NCBI GenBank assembly: GCA_963853835.1 | Contig: OY970822.1 | Location: 47,456,404-47,520,403 of the forward strand | Source of the DNA: Calendula officinalis | Lineage: Eukaryota > Streptophyta > Magnoliopsida > Asterales > Asteraceae | Reading direction: 5' to 3' | DNA: 64,000 bases | Shown: positions 34,704 through 45,872 of the stretch, in pieces | Position numbering within the stretch: position 1 is the first letter of the stretch | Layout: each line of letters begins with the position of its first letter | The notes under the pieces: generated by a model | Told to the model about the DNA's origin: nothing | Database searches by the model: none | The model's input: the letters and a program-made list of their open reading frames with translations, nothing else | Translations under genes and position numbers: made by a program

Positions 34704-35041
34704 CTAAATAATACCCACTTCATACAACTTATTTCTAATTTCTTTAAGCACTAATTCGTGAGACAATTCAACCGTTAAGCTATGATCACATAATAACTTG
34801 GCTTGGTGCATACCCAACCAATCCATACCGATAACCGCGTCAATTTCCTTTATTCCCATGGGCAATAAATTGCCCTTAAACTTTTCCCCATCGATTTCTA
34901 ACTCCCAATTTCTAATAACACGTTCGACCATTGAGGTTTTCCCATTTACTTCTGTTTCACATTTTTCATCTAACCACTAGGTCGACACAATCTATCTTTC
35001 TACGAAACTCATGAGACACAAACAAATAAGTAGGACTCGAT
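34704..35041 (-). pseudogene. Gypsy aspartic protease remnant, catalytic motif lost
   Basis: The C-terminal part is recognisable (ERVIRNWELEIDGEKFKGN, then LLPMGIKEIDAVIGMDWLGM), a typical plant gypsy protease tail. Upstream, where the D-(S/T)-G active site should be, one frame reads VESSPTYLFVSHEFRRKI, so the catalytic Asp-Ser/Thr-Gly is replaced by Glu-Ser-Ser. The frame relative to gag is broken by stops. The protease cannot be active. Confidence 0.72.
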
Positions 35042-36361
35042 TCAACGATGTATATGAGTTGACAAGAAGTTAACGGATAAGGTACCTGACACCACATCGT
35101 GCGCCTCCTTCGCTTCCTCTCGGGTAAGTTGGAAGGATCGTCCCTTCACCTTCGCCGGTTCCACCTTCTTTTGCGCCGTGGACACAAGTGATTCGGTTTT
35201 CTTCTTCGGGCACACGTTGTTATAATGCCCTTTCCCGTGGCACGAGTAACACTCGACCTCGGCCGTTGGTTTGGATCTACAATCCCGGGCCAAATGCCCT
35301 GTCTTGCCACAATCATGGCAAATCTTCGGTTCCCCTCGGCATTCGCCGGTATGATTCTTCCCACACCCCTTGCATGAAGTTACACTTCCTTGCCAAGAGA
35401 AGTTCGACGTGAACTTCCCTTTCTTGAAAATACCCGAGCCACTCTCGGCTTTCTTCTTCTCGCCCACATAGGCCCTCTCGGCAACCCTTGCCTCGTTCAC
35501 CTCTTCCACACCTCGGGCGGCACTAATGGCCTCATCTAGCGTGACCGCCCTCTTCACCTCCAATTGATAATCCCAAGGTAGCCCACTAGCATACCTAACC
35601 TCTCTCAACCTCTCCTCGGAGTAGGTCTTAGCAACAAACGGAAGTAATCCCGTGAATTCCCTCGAGTACTCCTCGACCGTCATATCGCCCTTCTTTAGGG
35701 TCACAAACTTTTCGTGCATCTTCTCCAAATCCCTCTCGGGACAAAACTTCTTCCTCAATCTCGCGGTAAACTCTTCCCACGACATTCTCTCTATCACCTC
35801 CTTCCCGAGGGTCTCATAAACTATGTCCCACCAAACCATAGCATCCTCTTTTAGCAATTGTGACGCGTACGTCACCATATCGGCTTTCTTGCACTTGCAA
35901 CTTCCGATGACCCGCTCGGTCTCTCGGATCCACCTCATAGTCATCTTCGGGTCTGAACTACCCGTGTATACATTTGGCTTACAAGCCATGAAAGTCTTAA
36001 AAGAACAACCATCTTTTTCATCGGGTCGTGCCCTTGCATCACTACAACCACCCGTGGAAGATTTCTCCACTCGGGTGCCACCACCACCGGTTCTCTCATC
36101 CGACTTAGCCTCAGATTCACGATCTCCCCCCGACCTCTCACGGTCTCCAATAATGCGGTGCACTTCATTGGCCACCGTTAATTTGATTTGATCAATAAAA
36201 GTTTGGAGATCTGCCATGGTTACCGGAGTCTTATTAGCTCCAACCTCCGACCCATCCACTCGATGCATCGACGGTTGACTTTCTTGTTCAACCCTCTCGA
36301 CATGATGTATCTCTTCCTCCCGATTTTCCGGGGCTTTCCCACTTCGACGAGTGTTCACCAT
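35042..36361 (-). CDS. Ty3/gypsy gag, intact frame
   Basis: 439 residues from ATG at 36361 (MVNTRRSGKAPENREEE). The central retrotransposon gag domain is about residues 125-280 (FKTFMACKPNVYTGSSDP, MRWIRETERVIGSCKC, MTVEEYSREFTGLLPFVAKT). The C-terminal third has an atypical cysteine cluster CKGCGKNHTGEC and two CCHC knuckles, CHDCGKTGHLARDC and CYSCHGKGHYNNVC. It would package element RNA. The frame is open throughout although the element has no polymerase, so it could still make gag if transcribed. The terminal NFLSTHIHR replaces the usual run-on into protease. Confidence 0.9.
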   Translation of the reverse strand: MVNTRRSGKAPENREEEIHHVERVEQESQPSMHRVDGSEVGANKTPVTMADLQTFIDQIKLTVANEVHRIIGDRERSGGDRESEAKSDERTGGGGTRVEKSSTGGCSDARARPDEKDGCSFKTFMACKPNVYTGSSDPKMTMRWIRETERVIGSCKCKKADMVTYASQLLKEDAMVWWDIVYETLGKEVIERMSWEEFTARLRKKFCPERDLEKMHEKFVTLKKGDMTVEEYSREFTGLLPFVAKTYSEERLREVRYASGLPWDYQLEVKRAVTLDEAISAARGVEEVNEARVAERAYVGEKKKAESGSGIFKKGKFTSNFSWQGSVTSCKGCGKNHTGECRGEPKICHDCGKTGHLARDCRSKPTAEVECYSCHGKGHYNNVCPKKKTESLVSTAQKKVEPAKVKGRSFQLTREEAKEAHDVVSGTLSVNFLSTHIHR

Positions 36362-36596
36362 TTCTTTCGATTAAGACTATACGAAAGACATTAAATATTT
36401 AGTACCTCTTGTATAATCCATTAGTCTCATAAGACTCAATATCCATAATCACATCAACTTTCATAGGTCCCCTAGGTTCAACCCTAAGCTTAACATAAAG
36501 TCTCAAGGTCAACCTATCGGTCTCAAGGAATCTTACATTCCTAATGCTACAGTCTAAGACTAGGATGGACATCCAACCTAATTCACTTAAACAATA

Positions 36597-36608
36597 GCTC
36601 TGATACCA
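36597..36608 (-). promoter_or_regulatory. Primer binding site of element B
   Basis: Minus strand TGGTATCAGAGC, complementary to initiator tRNA-Met, three bases inside the 5' LTR. Confidence 0.93.
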
Positions 36609-36611
36609 AGT

Positions 36612-38578
36612 TGTAACACCTCAAATTTTAATACAAAACATTTGCCCACAATAAATCATTTTCATAAATAGAAGACCAGTTCCAAAACACGGATTTATAA
36701 AAACCTTTGATATGAAAATCAGAGTACGAGGTTTGGTGTTACAAAATATATCAAAACCAAAGTTAAGCATCAATCCGCTCTAATGGTCTTCTACTCTAGG
36801 CCCCGCATATCTCAATCCATGCGCACCTAAATCCTCGATCCAGAACATGAGTACATAGCAAACAAACAAGGAGTACGTGAGACACAAAAATGTCTCGTGA
36901 GCTACATGGGTTTAGACCCCAATAATATCAAGTATCACATCGTATATAAATACATATTTATATTTTACCAACACATCCTAGTCACTCTATGGTGACTCTA
37001 TCGGTCCTGCTTTCCTAGCATACATATCTAGTACATAAACATATATGTATTTGAACACGGTCATATCTAATACATAAACATATATGTATTAGAACACAAG
37101 CGAACCTAATACATAAACATATATGCATTAGATTCCTAGATCACCTAGTACGCAAACATATGCGAACTAGAAGCACCCGTGTGCTTAGTGTACAAACATA
37201 TGTACACTCATCTCAGTGACCGGGATCACCCCCGCGTCACCACCATCTATCTCTAATCATAACTCTATCAGTTATGCCAGTCAAAGCCTTCGGCTATCAC
37301 ATCAGTCATACATATCTAGTACATAAACATATATGTATTTGAACACGGTCATATCTAATACATAAACATATATGTATTAGAACACAAGCGAACCTAATAC
37401 ATAAACATATATGCATTAGATTCCTAGATCACCTAGTACGCAAACATATGCGAACTAGAAGCACCCGTGTGCTTAGTGTACAAACATATGTACACTCATC
37501 TCAGTGACCGGGATCACCCCCGCGTCACCACCATCTATCTCTAATCATAACTCTATCAGTTATGCCAGTCAAAGCCTTCGGCTATCACATCAGTCATCAA
37601 ACAAGTTAGTTAAATATTATCAATAATATATACTAACTCAACACATAATAAGTCCAGACAAACATTAAATAGACCGTTCATAAGTAATCAAAATACTTCA
37701 TATAGCTATGTACTCAGTAAAGTCCACACGTACTCACCTTAGCAATCAAATGCTCCAACCGTATTCCTTACGTCAGTTTCCTTGCTTCACAATTCGGTCA
37801 ACCTTCCAAGACCTCACCAAATGCCTAATACAATAATCACAAGATTATCAACATCACATACTACTACTATTGTGTCCATCTATCTCTAGATAACACTTAT
37901 TAACACATTTTCCCCAATTATGGTGATTTACCAAACCCTAGGTTTAACCAACCCTTAAGATTCTTGCAAATCATAATCATACACTTGTTTCCTTTGATAA
38001 TATACCATCTATTAGGTGTATACATCACTTCCATCACAATACCCATAACCCCAAGAACTAGGGTTTCAAACCCATACATCAAACTACATAGATATTAAGC
38101 TACGAAGATCAAAGAGTGGATATATACCTTTAATCTTCAACTAGGAGTGAAATCTACCAAGGATTTGTGGAGGATTCGACCTCAATCAGTCCCAAGCTCG
38201 AAAATCGCCAAAGGAGAAACTAGGGTTTTGATATGGCATCAAATGAGCCAAAACCCGACTTTAAGGCTGTCGACCCAAGTTCACGGCGTGAACTTTGCGC
38301 TTCGTGACCACTTCCCGATCGTGACCTAGGCGCGAACACTAATTAACCAAAACCTCAAAATCTCTGGAAGGAGTTCACGTTCTTGAACTAAAGTTCACGG
38401 CGTGAACTTTGCACTTCAGCAGGCTGCACTTTTCGGTTGAAATCTCGACCCGGTTTCGTCCATAACTTTCTCGTACGGTGTCCAAATGACACGAAACCAA
38501 TTCCCACGTTCTTTAAACGATTTATCCTTATTTATCATATTTTTATATAATTTATTTATTTACAAATTTCGGGTCACA
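36612..38578 (-). repeat. 5' LTR of element B, with internal duplication
   Basis: 1967 bp. It is longer than the 3' LTR because a 288-bp segment is present twice in tandem, and it has small deletions near 38285-38310 and at its outer end (GGGTCACA where the 3' LTR has GGGTCGTTACA). Confidence 0.92.
37021..37596. repeat. 288-bp tandem duplication inside 5' LTR of element B
   Basis: TACATATCTAGTACATAAAC begins at 37021 and again at 37309. The two 288-bp copies are nearly identical by eye. The matching part of the 3' LTR is single, so the duplication arose after insertion. It doubles the hairpin array. Confidence 0.93.
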
Positions 38579-38788
38579 ATATCAGTCTCGTTCTCGTTTT
38601 GATGTTTCATGCAAAATCGGTTATCGGCTCGGTCCAAAACCGAAAAACTCGAAAAACTCAGTTGATGGTCGGTCAGGTTCAGTCTGTTCCGAAACATCAT
38701 TGATTCGGTCCGTCAGTCCGAATCCTTTTTCTCAAATTTTGGTTCCATTCCGTCCGATTTTTGGATTGTTCATATACCAACTTTGTAC

Positions 38789-39501
38789 TTAAAAGGATAG
38801 TGGCTTTCCAACATACAAGTGCACATACCACATACATTAATACACCAACTACTATAAATAAAGATCCTTCGTTGGAATTATATTGTATTTAGAATAAACC
38901 CCATGACTTGTCAAGATTCTTAAAAATCAATGTTTTGATAAATAGTTTTCACATTTAGTCGGTCAATGTTATAAATACAGTTAAATCGGGTTAGCCAACC
39001 AACAAAACCTAGAAAAATACAAAATAAATAAAACAAAAATAAAAAAATTCCCAATACAATTTTTCAACTAAATTTATTATTTTCTATTTCTAGAACCTAT
39101 ATAAAAATCTCGTCTATTTTGTTCGCCTAATTTTGTTTTAGGAAACCAATTTTTTACAATTCAATCAGTCAGTTCAACTGGGTTTTTATCTGCAAAAGGC
39201 TGTTTCCGACCGAGCTATAATAATTATTTTAACCGGCTCATTCAGACTAGATACCTTCTCGTTCTCGTCTTCAAGAGGCTAGTTCAACCAGAATTTTAAA
39301 TCATTGTCAAAAATAGCTTAGTCTGACTCAAAAGTCAAACCATCAACCAAATTTTAACAAAAATAAAAATAAAAAATAAAACACACACACACAAAATTAT
39401 CAATATTTCTAAACAAGATTCTTCTAAATGTTACAAAATTATCCTGGACTTTTCTAACCGCTTGTGGCAACAAAATATAATATTTGGTTGATAATATCAA
39501 C
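38789..39501. other. Intergenic, downstream of ELP2, no gene seen
   Basis: AT-rich sequence holding the 3' flank of ELP2 and no other gene. A short (CA)n run sits at 39381-39392. Confidence 0.55.
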
Positions 39502-42500
39502 TTAACCAAATCTAATTTTAAATATTCTAACACAATGATCAGCTCCACATGAAGCAAGTTGCATACTATCATCATCATTATTATCATCAATCTTCAAATT
39601 TCTCCATGCTAAACGGCTAACCGAAGAAACATGGCACATAAACGGATCAAACTGAACAAGAGACGATTTCGGCCCCAAATTATCATTTTTTCCAAGAGAA
39701 ATACTCCATAGTTCAATGAGACCGTTTTCCATCCCAACCGCAAGAACACCATTGTTATACTGTTGCTGCGGGCCCCATGATAAGGCAGTTACACTGGATT
39801 TAAAAGTGGGTAGAGTCATGAGCTGTTGCACATGTGACCCGTTTTGTATTTCCCAGATTTTTACAGTTTTGTCCCGTGACCCGGTTGCAAATTGGGGCCC
39901 GAATGGGTTCCAAGAACAATCCCATACTATTCTTTTGTGGGCTTCTTGTCTGGTTAAAAGCTTGTAACTGATTTCATCTGACCCATCTATACAACACAAA
40001 CAAGATAATCTCCTTGTAATATAAAAAAGTGAAAAAAGGGTCTTTTCTTAAAAAATAAATAAGAGTTAATTGCAAGAATGGTACCTGTGGTTTGGACAAA
40101 TTGCACGTTGGTCCCTGTGTTTATGTGTTTCATTAAGTGCAGGCGCGGTACCCATGGTATGCATTTTTGTGCACTCGCGGTCTCTCCGGCCTAACAATGT
40201 TAAGTGTCATCGGTTAGTTGATGGTAATTTGGTCATTTTGCATGTATGGTCCCACTTGTTTTTCTTCCCTCTCTTCTTCCCCAAAAGCTTTCATCCAAAC
40301 CCAAAACCCCTAATGTTTGGATGAAAGCTTTTGGGGAAGAACAAGTGGGACCATACATGCATAATGACCAAATTACCCTCAACTAACGGATGACATTTAA
40401 CATCATTAGGGCGGAGGGACCACGAGTGCACAAAAATGCATACCATGGGTACCGCGCCTGCACTTAATGAAATACAGGGACCACATGTGCAATTTGGCCA
40501 AACCACAGGGACCATCCTTGCAATTAACTCAATAAATAAAGATAAAATTATAGTAATATGGTTTCCAGTACCTGTTCGGTCTATAGAAAAAAGTGACAGG
40601 TGGCGATCTCTTGAAACAGCCAAAAGATATTTATCATCATGAGAGAATTCCATTCGGGTAACTGTTAAGCTATGAGACTGCAATCTACCAACTGCCTTCC
40701 AACTGCCAACTTCCCATAACCATATTTCTGCAACCGACATTGATTGGGCCTGTAAAAAATATCAAAATGGTTAATAAAATTAATTAATTAATAGTAATAA
40801 TATGATACCTTGCAAGATGAGGCTACAAGTTTTCCTTGATGATCACAACATAAAGAAAACAATTCATTTCCATGCCCGTAAAGTTTGTGGGATTCGGGCC
40901 AAAGTGTGTGAAATGATAATTGTTCTTCAATTGGCGGTTCGGTTAAAACCGATGGAATTGCATCCGGAATGGTCTCCAGTGAGTCAAATCCTTCATTGCC
41001 ACTTTTTTCTGTTGCATCGCTCGAAGCTGGAAAAAAAATTACAAAAAATAAGTCATGATGATTATTTATTCATTTATTAAAAAATTAAACAATAAAGATT
41101 AATTAGGGGTTACCTTGAACATAAATAGGTTTCTGAGAAAGCCCGAGAGCCGACATATTTGCACCCAAAACTTGAACACCGATTTGCAAATCATCATGAA
41201 CACGTGAAGTAACATGATTTAATGTTTTCAAGAACGATAATGGGGCTTCAAAAACCCTACCAACTTTTTCATCAGCACCACTTAAAAAGCTATAATTTCC
41301 ATTTCCTTCAATAATTGTTAAACAATTAATATCGTGACCGTGAACTTGAGGGCGAGCAATTTCATGCCAGCTGGCGTTTTCTTTTGAATTAGAGTCATTC
41401 AGCCATGAAGAAAATATTCTAGTGGTCTGCAAATAATTTTCGTAATTTAAATAAATAGTTTAATACTAAGAGCATCCCCAATGGTTAACCTCACAATGAC
41501 TAATTACTTTTGCCACATCAACCAAAAACCTATTTATAAAAAACATCTCCAATGGTTAACCATTCAAAAAGCTTTTTCTTATTAAATTTACTAGTTTACC
41601 TTTATGTATCTCAAATGTTTAATAAATACCCCTCAAATATAATTTGACAATTTTTATAGCATTTTATAAAACTTAACATATCACAAAAAAAACAAAACTA
41701 ATCATCATGCTTGTTCTTTAATGATAATATTAAAATAGGACAAAGTTATCATTTATAGTTATAAATATAGTAAATGATTCACATATAAATTTATATAGGG
41801 ATTGAAATGTAAGATTAGTAAATACATGGACTAAATAAATCAAACATTAAAAGTAAGTTAAGAAGTTATGGAAGAATAAGTCATTTGAATAAGCTTTCAA
41901 AAAAGCTCTTCACTCCAATAGTAAAAAGTCATCTAAAAGCTTATTTAAATAGTAATAAGCTTTACAACAAGCTTCCACTGGAGATGCTCTAATAGAGTAA
42001 ATTACAGTTGTCTTCCAAATTCTACGATTTAATCCCTAAACTTTCTTTTTTCATGCTTTTTGTCCCACTGGTATTTTAGTCATGTTAGGTCAAAAAGGAC
42101 GAAAAAGATGAAATTTGAAGACCATAGGGACAAAAATCACGAAGAAAAAAAAAAGTTTAGGTATAAAATCATAGAATTCGGAAGACCACAGGGATAATTT
42201 CTATAATATACTTTTAATAATATATAATTATAAATTTTTTATACCTGATCATGGCTAACCGACATCAAATAATCACCAAACCGACCCCACGCGATATCTG
42301 TAACTGCAGCAAAATGACCCGAAGGAACTTTTTGTGGTTTCCAATTATCAATTTTATCACCAACATTTTTCCATAAATGGAAAGATCCACCATACCCATG
42401 GGCCAAAATAGAATCACCAAACGGGCCCCAATGCCCGCCATAAAACCCTAAAGCAGAATGACTCAGTTCCCCAACTGTAACCACATTGACCCAAATGCCC

Positions 42501-44155
42501 GTTGTTCTTTCGGGTTGCCAGATCATCATAGTTTTATCCATAGATGCAGATAATATACTTTCGGGTTGGAAACATAAATTATTTTTATTCAAAAAAGGTG
42601 GTTGCCATTCGACTGAATATACCCAATCCTCGTGACCAATAATTAGGGATTCTAATGATACTTGGTAAGAAAACGAGCCCGTTGCAAATACGGGCCCTTT
42701 TATGTAATATGCTAAACTGTTTTCGGGTTTCATTTTGTTGAAATTGTTAATTGAATCGCATAAAGTAAGTTTCCATATTCTTATGCCTTTATCTTGTGAA
42801 GAACTAACAAGAAGAAGATTATTTGATTCTTCATTAATTGAAACGGGTAGTGAAAAATCCAAACTTCTGATCCAATCCGTATGCCCTTTTAACTCACATG
42901 CACGAACAAACTATGGGTACAAAAATATAAACAAAAATTAACCCAATAATAACATATATTACAGGTGGCAGTTCGGCCCAATTATATATGAACGGGTCAA
43001 ACGCATATTTTACAATTTTTTGCCAAAGTGTATATAAAGAATCTGATTATTATTGAAATTGTATAATTTTTGTAATCATACTTGATAAGCTAAATATTAC
43101 TAAAAAGCTTGCAACTTTTGGACAAAAGTGTTTCGGGTCAACCCAATTATAATATAAATTCAAGAAAACGGGTAGGTATGAAATTACATACTTGTCCTGT
43201 TTTTTCTCCACAATATAAATGGATCTTGTTATCAAGTCCACCCATTGCCATTATAATATGGGAATTATTTCCTGGTAATTCTGCTAGTGAAAGTGTAACC
43301 ATTGGTTTTAAGCCAGTAGTTAGGGAATCCAAACATGTAATTGTACAGTCACCTGTGATATACATATATGATTATTTCAATAATCAGTTTTAATTAAATT
43401 AGAGCGTAAATGAAGGTGACATTGAAATAGTAGTTATAATATTATTATAATAACTAACCGCCAGAAGAAGGTAAAGCTAATTTCCAAACATTAACCGCAC
43501 AATCTGAAGAAGTGGATGCAAATATTGCTTCATTTTGAGATATCACAATTGCAGTGATACATGTGACGCCTTTCTTGTGTGATTGCACCAATTGTGATAC
43601 ATATCTCCACTGTCGAAAATAAAATGCACAAAATTAACTGTTTATTGATGTGAAAACTGCATTTAAAGTAAGTACCTTTTCTTCTGCTAGAGAGTATTCC
43701 CATAGAATAACGACTCCTTCAGCATCTCCAGATAGTAAATAGTGTTTCTCCCAATCAGTAGCTGCAATTCAGTAACATGAACACAATCCACAGCTTAACA
43801 ACAAAATGTGTAATCAAAATAACAGAAATTGTACCTTTGAATGCAAATTTGCTGCTAGGAAGCCAATGCGTACAGTTAACTGAAGCTTTATGAGCTGGTA
43901 ATGTAGTCAATATCTTGGCAGTCTGTTATACGAAAGCGTAAGTAGAAGAATATCTTGGGTTTAAGGAGGTTTGCTTGCAATTGGAGAAGAATACGGTAAG
44001 AAAAGAACCTTAGGGCAAAAAATAGAGACGGCGTTTTGAGATCCGAATGAAACTAAACCGCAGGCTCCCCAGGAAACATTGTTAACGATTCGATTGCATC
44101 CACCACCTATGAACACTCCCTCTACTTCTACTTCAACTGCTCCATTTTTAACCAT
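39502..44155 (-). CDS. ELP2: Elongator complex protein 2 (WD40), complete
   Basis: Ten exons on the minus strand: 44155-44009, 43922-43835, 43761-43676, 43609-43459, 43352-43192, 42910-42245, 41426-41114, 41026-40809, 40749-40572 and 39986-39502. All introns are GT..AG and phases are consistent, giving 830 residues; plant ELP2 is about 840. The N-terminus GGGCNRIVNNVSWGA is diagnostic. WD40 blades run throughout (CTHWLPSSKFAFK, LAMGGLDNKIHLY-type, VSSSQDKGIRIWKL, SASMDKTMMIWQPE, TGSRDKTVKIWEI, GADHCVRIFKI). ELP2 is the twin-propeller scaffold that, with ELP1 and ELP3, forms the Elongator core for wobble-uridine tRNA modification. Introns 6 and 9 host MITEs. An Asp/Asn run (DDNNDDD) near the C-terminus looks like a local expansion. 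A broken partial copy lies upstream. Confidence 0.95.
40063..40530. mobile_element. MULE-type foldback MITE in ELP2 intron 9
   Basis: 468 bp consisting almost entirely of two inverted arms of about 220 bp (left end GAGTTAATTGCAAGAATGGT, right end in reverse complement GAGTTAATTGCAAGGATGGT). It is flanked by a perfect 9-bp duplication AATAAATAA (40054-40062 and 40531-40539). Long terminal inverted repeats and a 9-bp duplication are Mutator hallmarks. Frames within it are shadows. Confidence 0.93.
41470..41989. mobile_element. PIF/Harbinger-like MITE in ELP2 intron 6
   Basis: 520 bp with inverted ends GAGCATCCCCAATGG and GAGCATCTCCAGTGG, flanked by TAA on both sides (41467-41469 and 41990-41992). 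These ends and a three-base TWA duplication are typical of Tourist-like elements. Confidence 0.88.
42008..42200. mobile_element. Small foldback MITE in ELP2 intron 6
   Basis: Inverted arms: left GTCTTCCAAATTCTACGATTT then CCCTAAACTTTCTT; right in reverse complement GTCTTCCGAATTCTATGATTTT then CCTAAACTTTTTT. Probably a degenerate Mutator-type MITE. The target duplication is not clear. Confidence 0.65.
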
Positions 44156-44484
44156 GGCGGAAGAAGATATCGGATATTGATTGAGTGCTTCTGCGCGTCT
44201 GACGGAGCTGCGAAGTCCACGGCGGCGTGTGTATTGTGTTCAGGCGACGGCGGAGGGGGTCTGTTTTAGGGGAAGAGATGAAGCAAAAGCGGCGGGGGTT
44301 TTAGGAATAAAAACGGTTCGGGTTCGGGCATTATAGTGGATCTCCTGTTGGGTTTGTTAGCGAGAATAGGGCCTTATATGGTCCATAGAATTTTATCGGC
44401 CCAGCATGGAACCATGGAGGTATTGTTTACTTTTTTTCCTATAAAATCACTTCAATATCATCTCATCTCATCTCAACATAATAC

Positions 44485-45345
44485 ATGTAACGCCTTTCTT
44501 GTGTGATTGCACCAATTGTGATACATATCTCCACTGTTGAAAATTAAATGCATAAATTAATTGTTTATTGATGTGAAAACTGCATTTAAAGTAAGTACCT
44601 TTTCTTCTGCTAGAGAGAATTCCCATAGAATAATCACTCCTTCAGCATCTCCAGATAGTAAATAGTGTTTCTCCCAATCAGTAGCTATAATTCAGTAACA
44701 TCATTCAGCTAATTACATTTATCAAACATTATGAACAACAAATTTGTGATCAAAATAACAGAAATTGTACCTTTAAATGCAAATTTGGTGCTAGGAAGCC
44801 AATGCGGACTAAAGCTTTATGACTTGGTAATGTAGTCAATATCTTCGCAGTCTGTTATAAGGAAATCCGTAAGTTAAAGAATATCTTAAATTCTAGGGTT
44901 TAAGGGGTATAAAACAGTTTGCTTGCAATTGGAGAAGAATATGGTAAGAAAAGAACCTAAGGGCAAAAAATAGAGACAGCGTTTTGAGATCCGAATGAAA
45001 CTAAACAGCAGGCTCCCCAGGAAACATTGTTAACGATTCGATTGCATCCACCACCTATGAACACTCTCTCTACTTCAACTGCTCCATTTTTAACCATGGC
45101 TGAAGAAGATATTGGATATGGATTGAGTGCTTCTAGCGTCTGACGGAGCTTCGAGGTCGACGGCGGAGGGGTCTGTTTTAGGGGAAGAGATGAAATAAAA
45201 GCGGCGGAGTTTAGAAGAAACAACGGGTCGGGTTCGGGCATTATAGTGGATCTTGGGTTGGGTTTGTTAAGCGAGAATTGGGTCTAATATGGTCCATATA
45301 ATTTTTATTGGCCCCATTGTTTATTTTGGTTTGTATAAAATCAAA
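44485..45345 (-). pseudogene. Partial tandem duplicate of ELP2 5' end
   Basis: Matches ELP2 from the middle of exon 4 through exons 3, 2 and 1 into the promoter (original 43561-44420), offset by about 924-942 bp in the same orientation. The exon 1 copy starts at 45097 and reads MVKNGAVEVERVFIGGG. The exon 2 copy has lost 7 bp near 44805, which shifts the frame. The exon 4 copy is truncated at 44485 and nothing of exons 5-10 follows. Copy and original differ at scattered bases. The copy lies immediately upstream of the functional gene and carries a duplicate of its promoter. Confidence 0.92.
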
Positions 45346-45872
45346 GGTTGATTGGTTAATATGATTAATCTGAACATGATTTATTTAACTAATCAAGTTG
45401 GCAAAGTTTGAAATCATGATCACAAAAATTCTATTGGATTAGAACTTTTATTTTTCTCAATAGACGAAAATTTTTGTTTCTACCAATTTTGGAGAACCCT
45501 CATCAACATCTATACCAATTTTTTTATTATAAAAAATTATTACTTTTCACTTAAATTGTAACAGAATTAAATTTGATCATACATTTGTTCAAAACAAGTT
45601 CTATTATTTGCACAAAAGAATGTAGGGTATTTTTGGTACCTCTTTAGCAACTTACCCTAAAAACAAATTCAACATGATAATAATCTTTATAAACAATAGG
45701 GCACATTTTTTATAAAGTGATCCAATCTTTATAAGCAAAACCAAACGACAATTACTTCAAAGGACAAGTAACACAAAATGACTTTATCATAGCTAAAGAT
45801 GTATACATGTAGTTTGCCTTAATAAAATCCAGATAACTTAATAATCCATGGTGAGAGGAATGTGGTGGTCGA
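45346..45872. other. Intergenic between ELP2 copy and RING gene, no gene seen
   Basis: AT-rich. Includes the 3' UTR of the RING gene. No ORF or repeat stands out. Confidence 0.55.

Larger units (their letters stand above)
30512..38578 (-). mobile_element. LTR element B: gypsy-type with gag and dead protease, lacking RT/IN
   Basis: LTRs at 30512-32213 (3' LTR, 1702 bp) and 36612-38578 (5' LTR, 1967 bp). In minus orientation they start TGTAACGACCCG; the 5' copy has lost three of these bases (TGTGACCCG). Both end GAGGTGTTACA. Flanking ATATT/ATATC is a 4/5 target duplication. The PBS reads TGGTATCAGAGC. The interior has a full gag frame, a protease remnant and 2.5 kb of non-coding sequence, with no RT, RNase H or integrase. 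LTR, leader and 3' interior match element A. The gag and protease layout marks it as Ty3/gypsy. Confidence 0.9.
30431..38780. mobile_element. hAT-type MITE interrupted by LTR element B
   Basis: The left part (30431-30511) starts TAGGCATGTACAAATTGGAT and runs into CCGGACCGCACCGGG. The right part (38579-38780) is rich in TCGGT/CCGAA motifs and ends TTGGATTGTTCATATACCAA. Flanks are CTTTGTGC and CTTTGTAC, a 7/8 match that fits an hAT target duplication. Together the two parts make a roughly 280-bp element like the GGTTCGG-type MITEs at 24502, 56235 and 57479. The exact right end is uncertain. Confidence 0.5.

Noticed and set aside
40291..40740. 149-codon frame running from ELP2 exon 9 into the intron
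   Set aside because: It crosses a good GT donor and continues through a MULE-type MITE; the real exon ends at 40572.
42960..43150. Possible hAT MITE in ELP2 intron 5 (ACAGGTGGCAGTTCGG ... CGGGTCAACCCAATTATAA)
   Set aside because: Suggestive motifs but no convincing target duplication or matching ends.
44957..45241. 94-codon frame starting upstream of the ELP2 copy's ATG
   Set aside because: It is the open upstream leader of a pseudogene, and the corresponding ELP2 exon starts at the later ATG.
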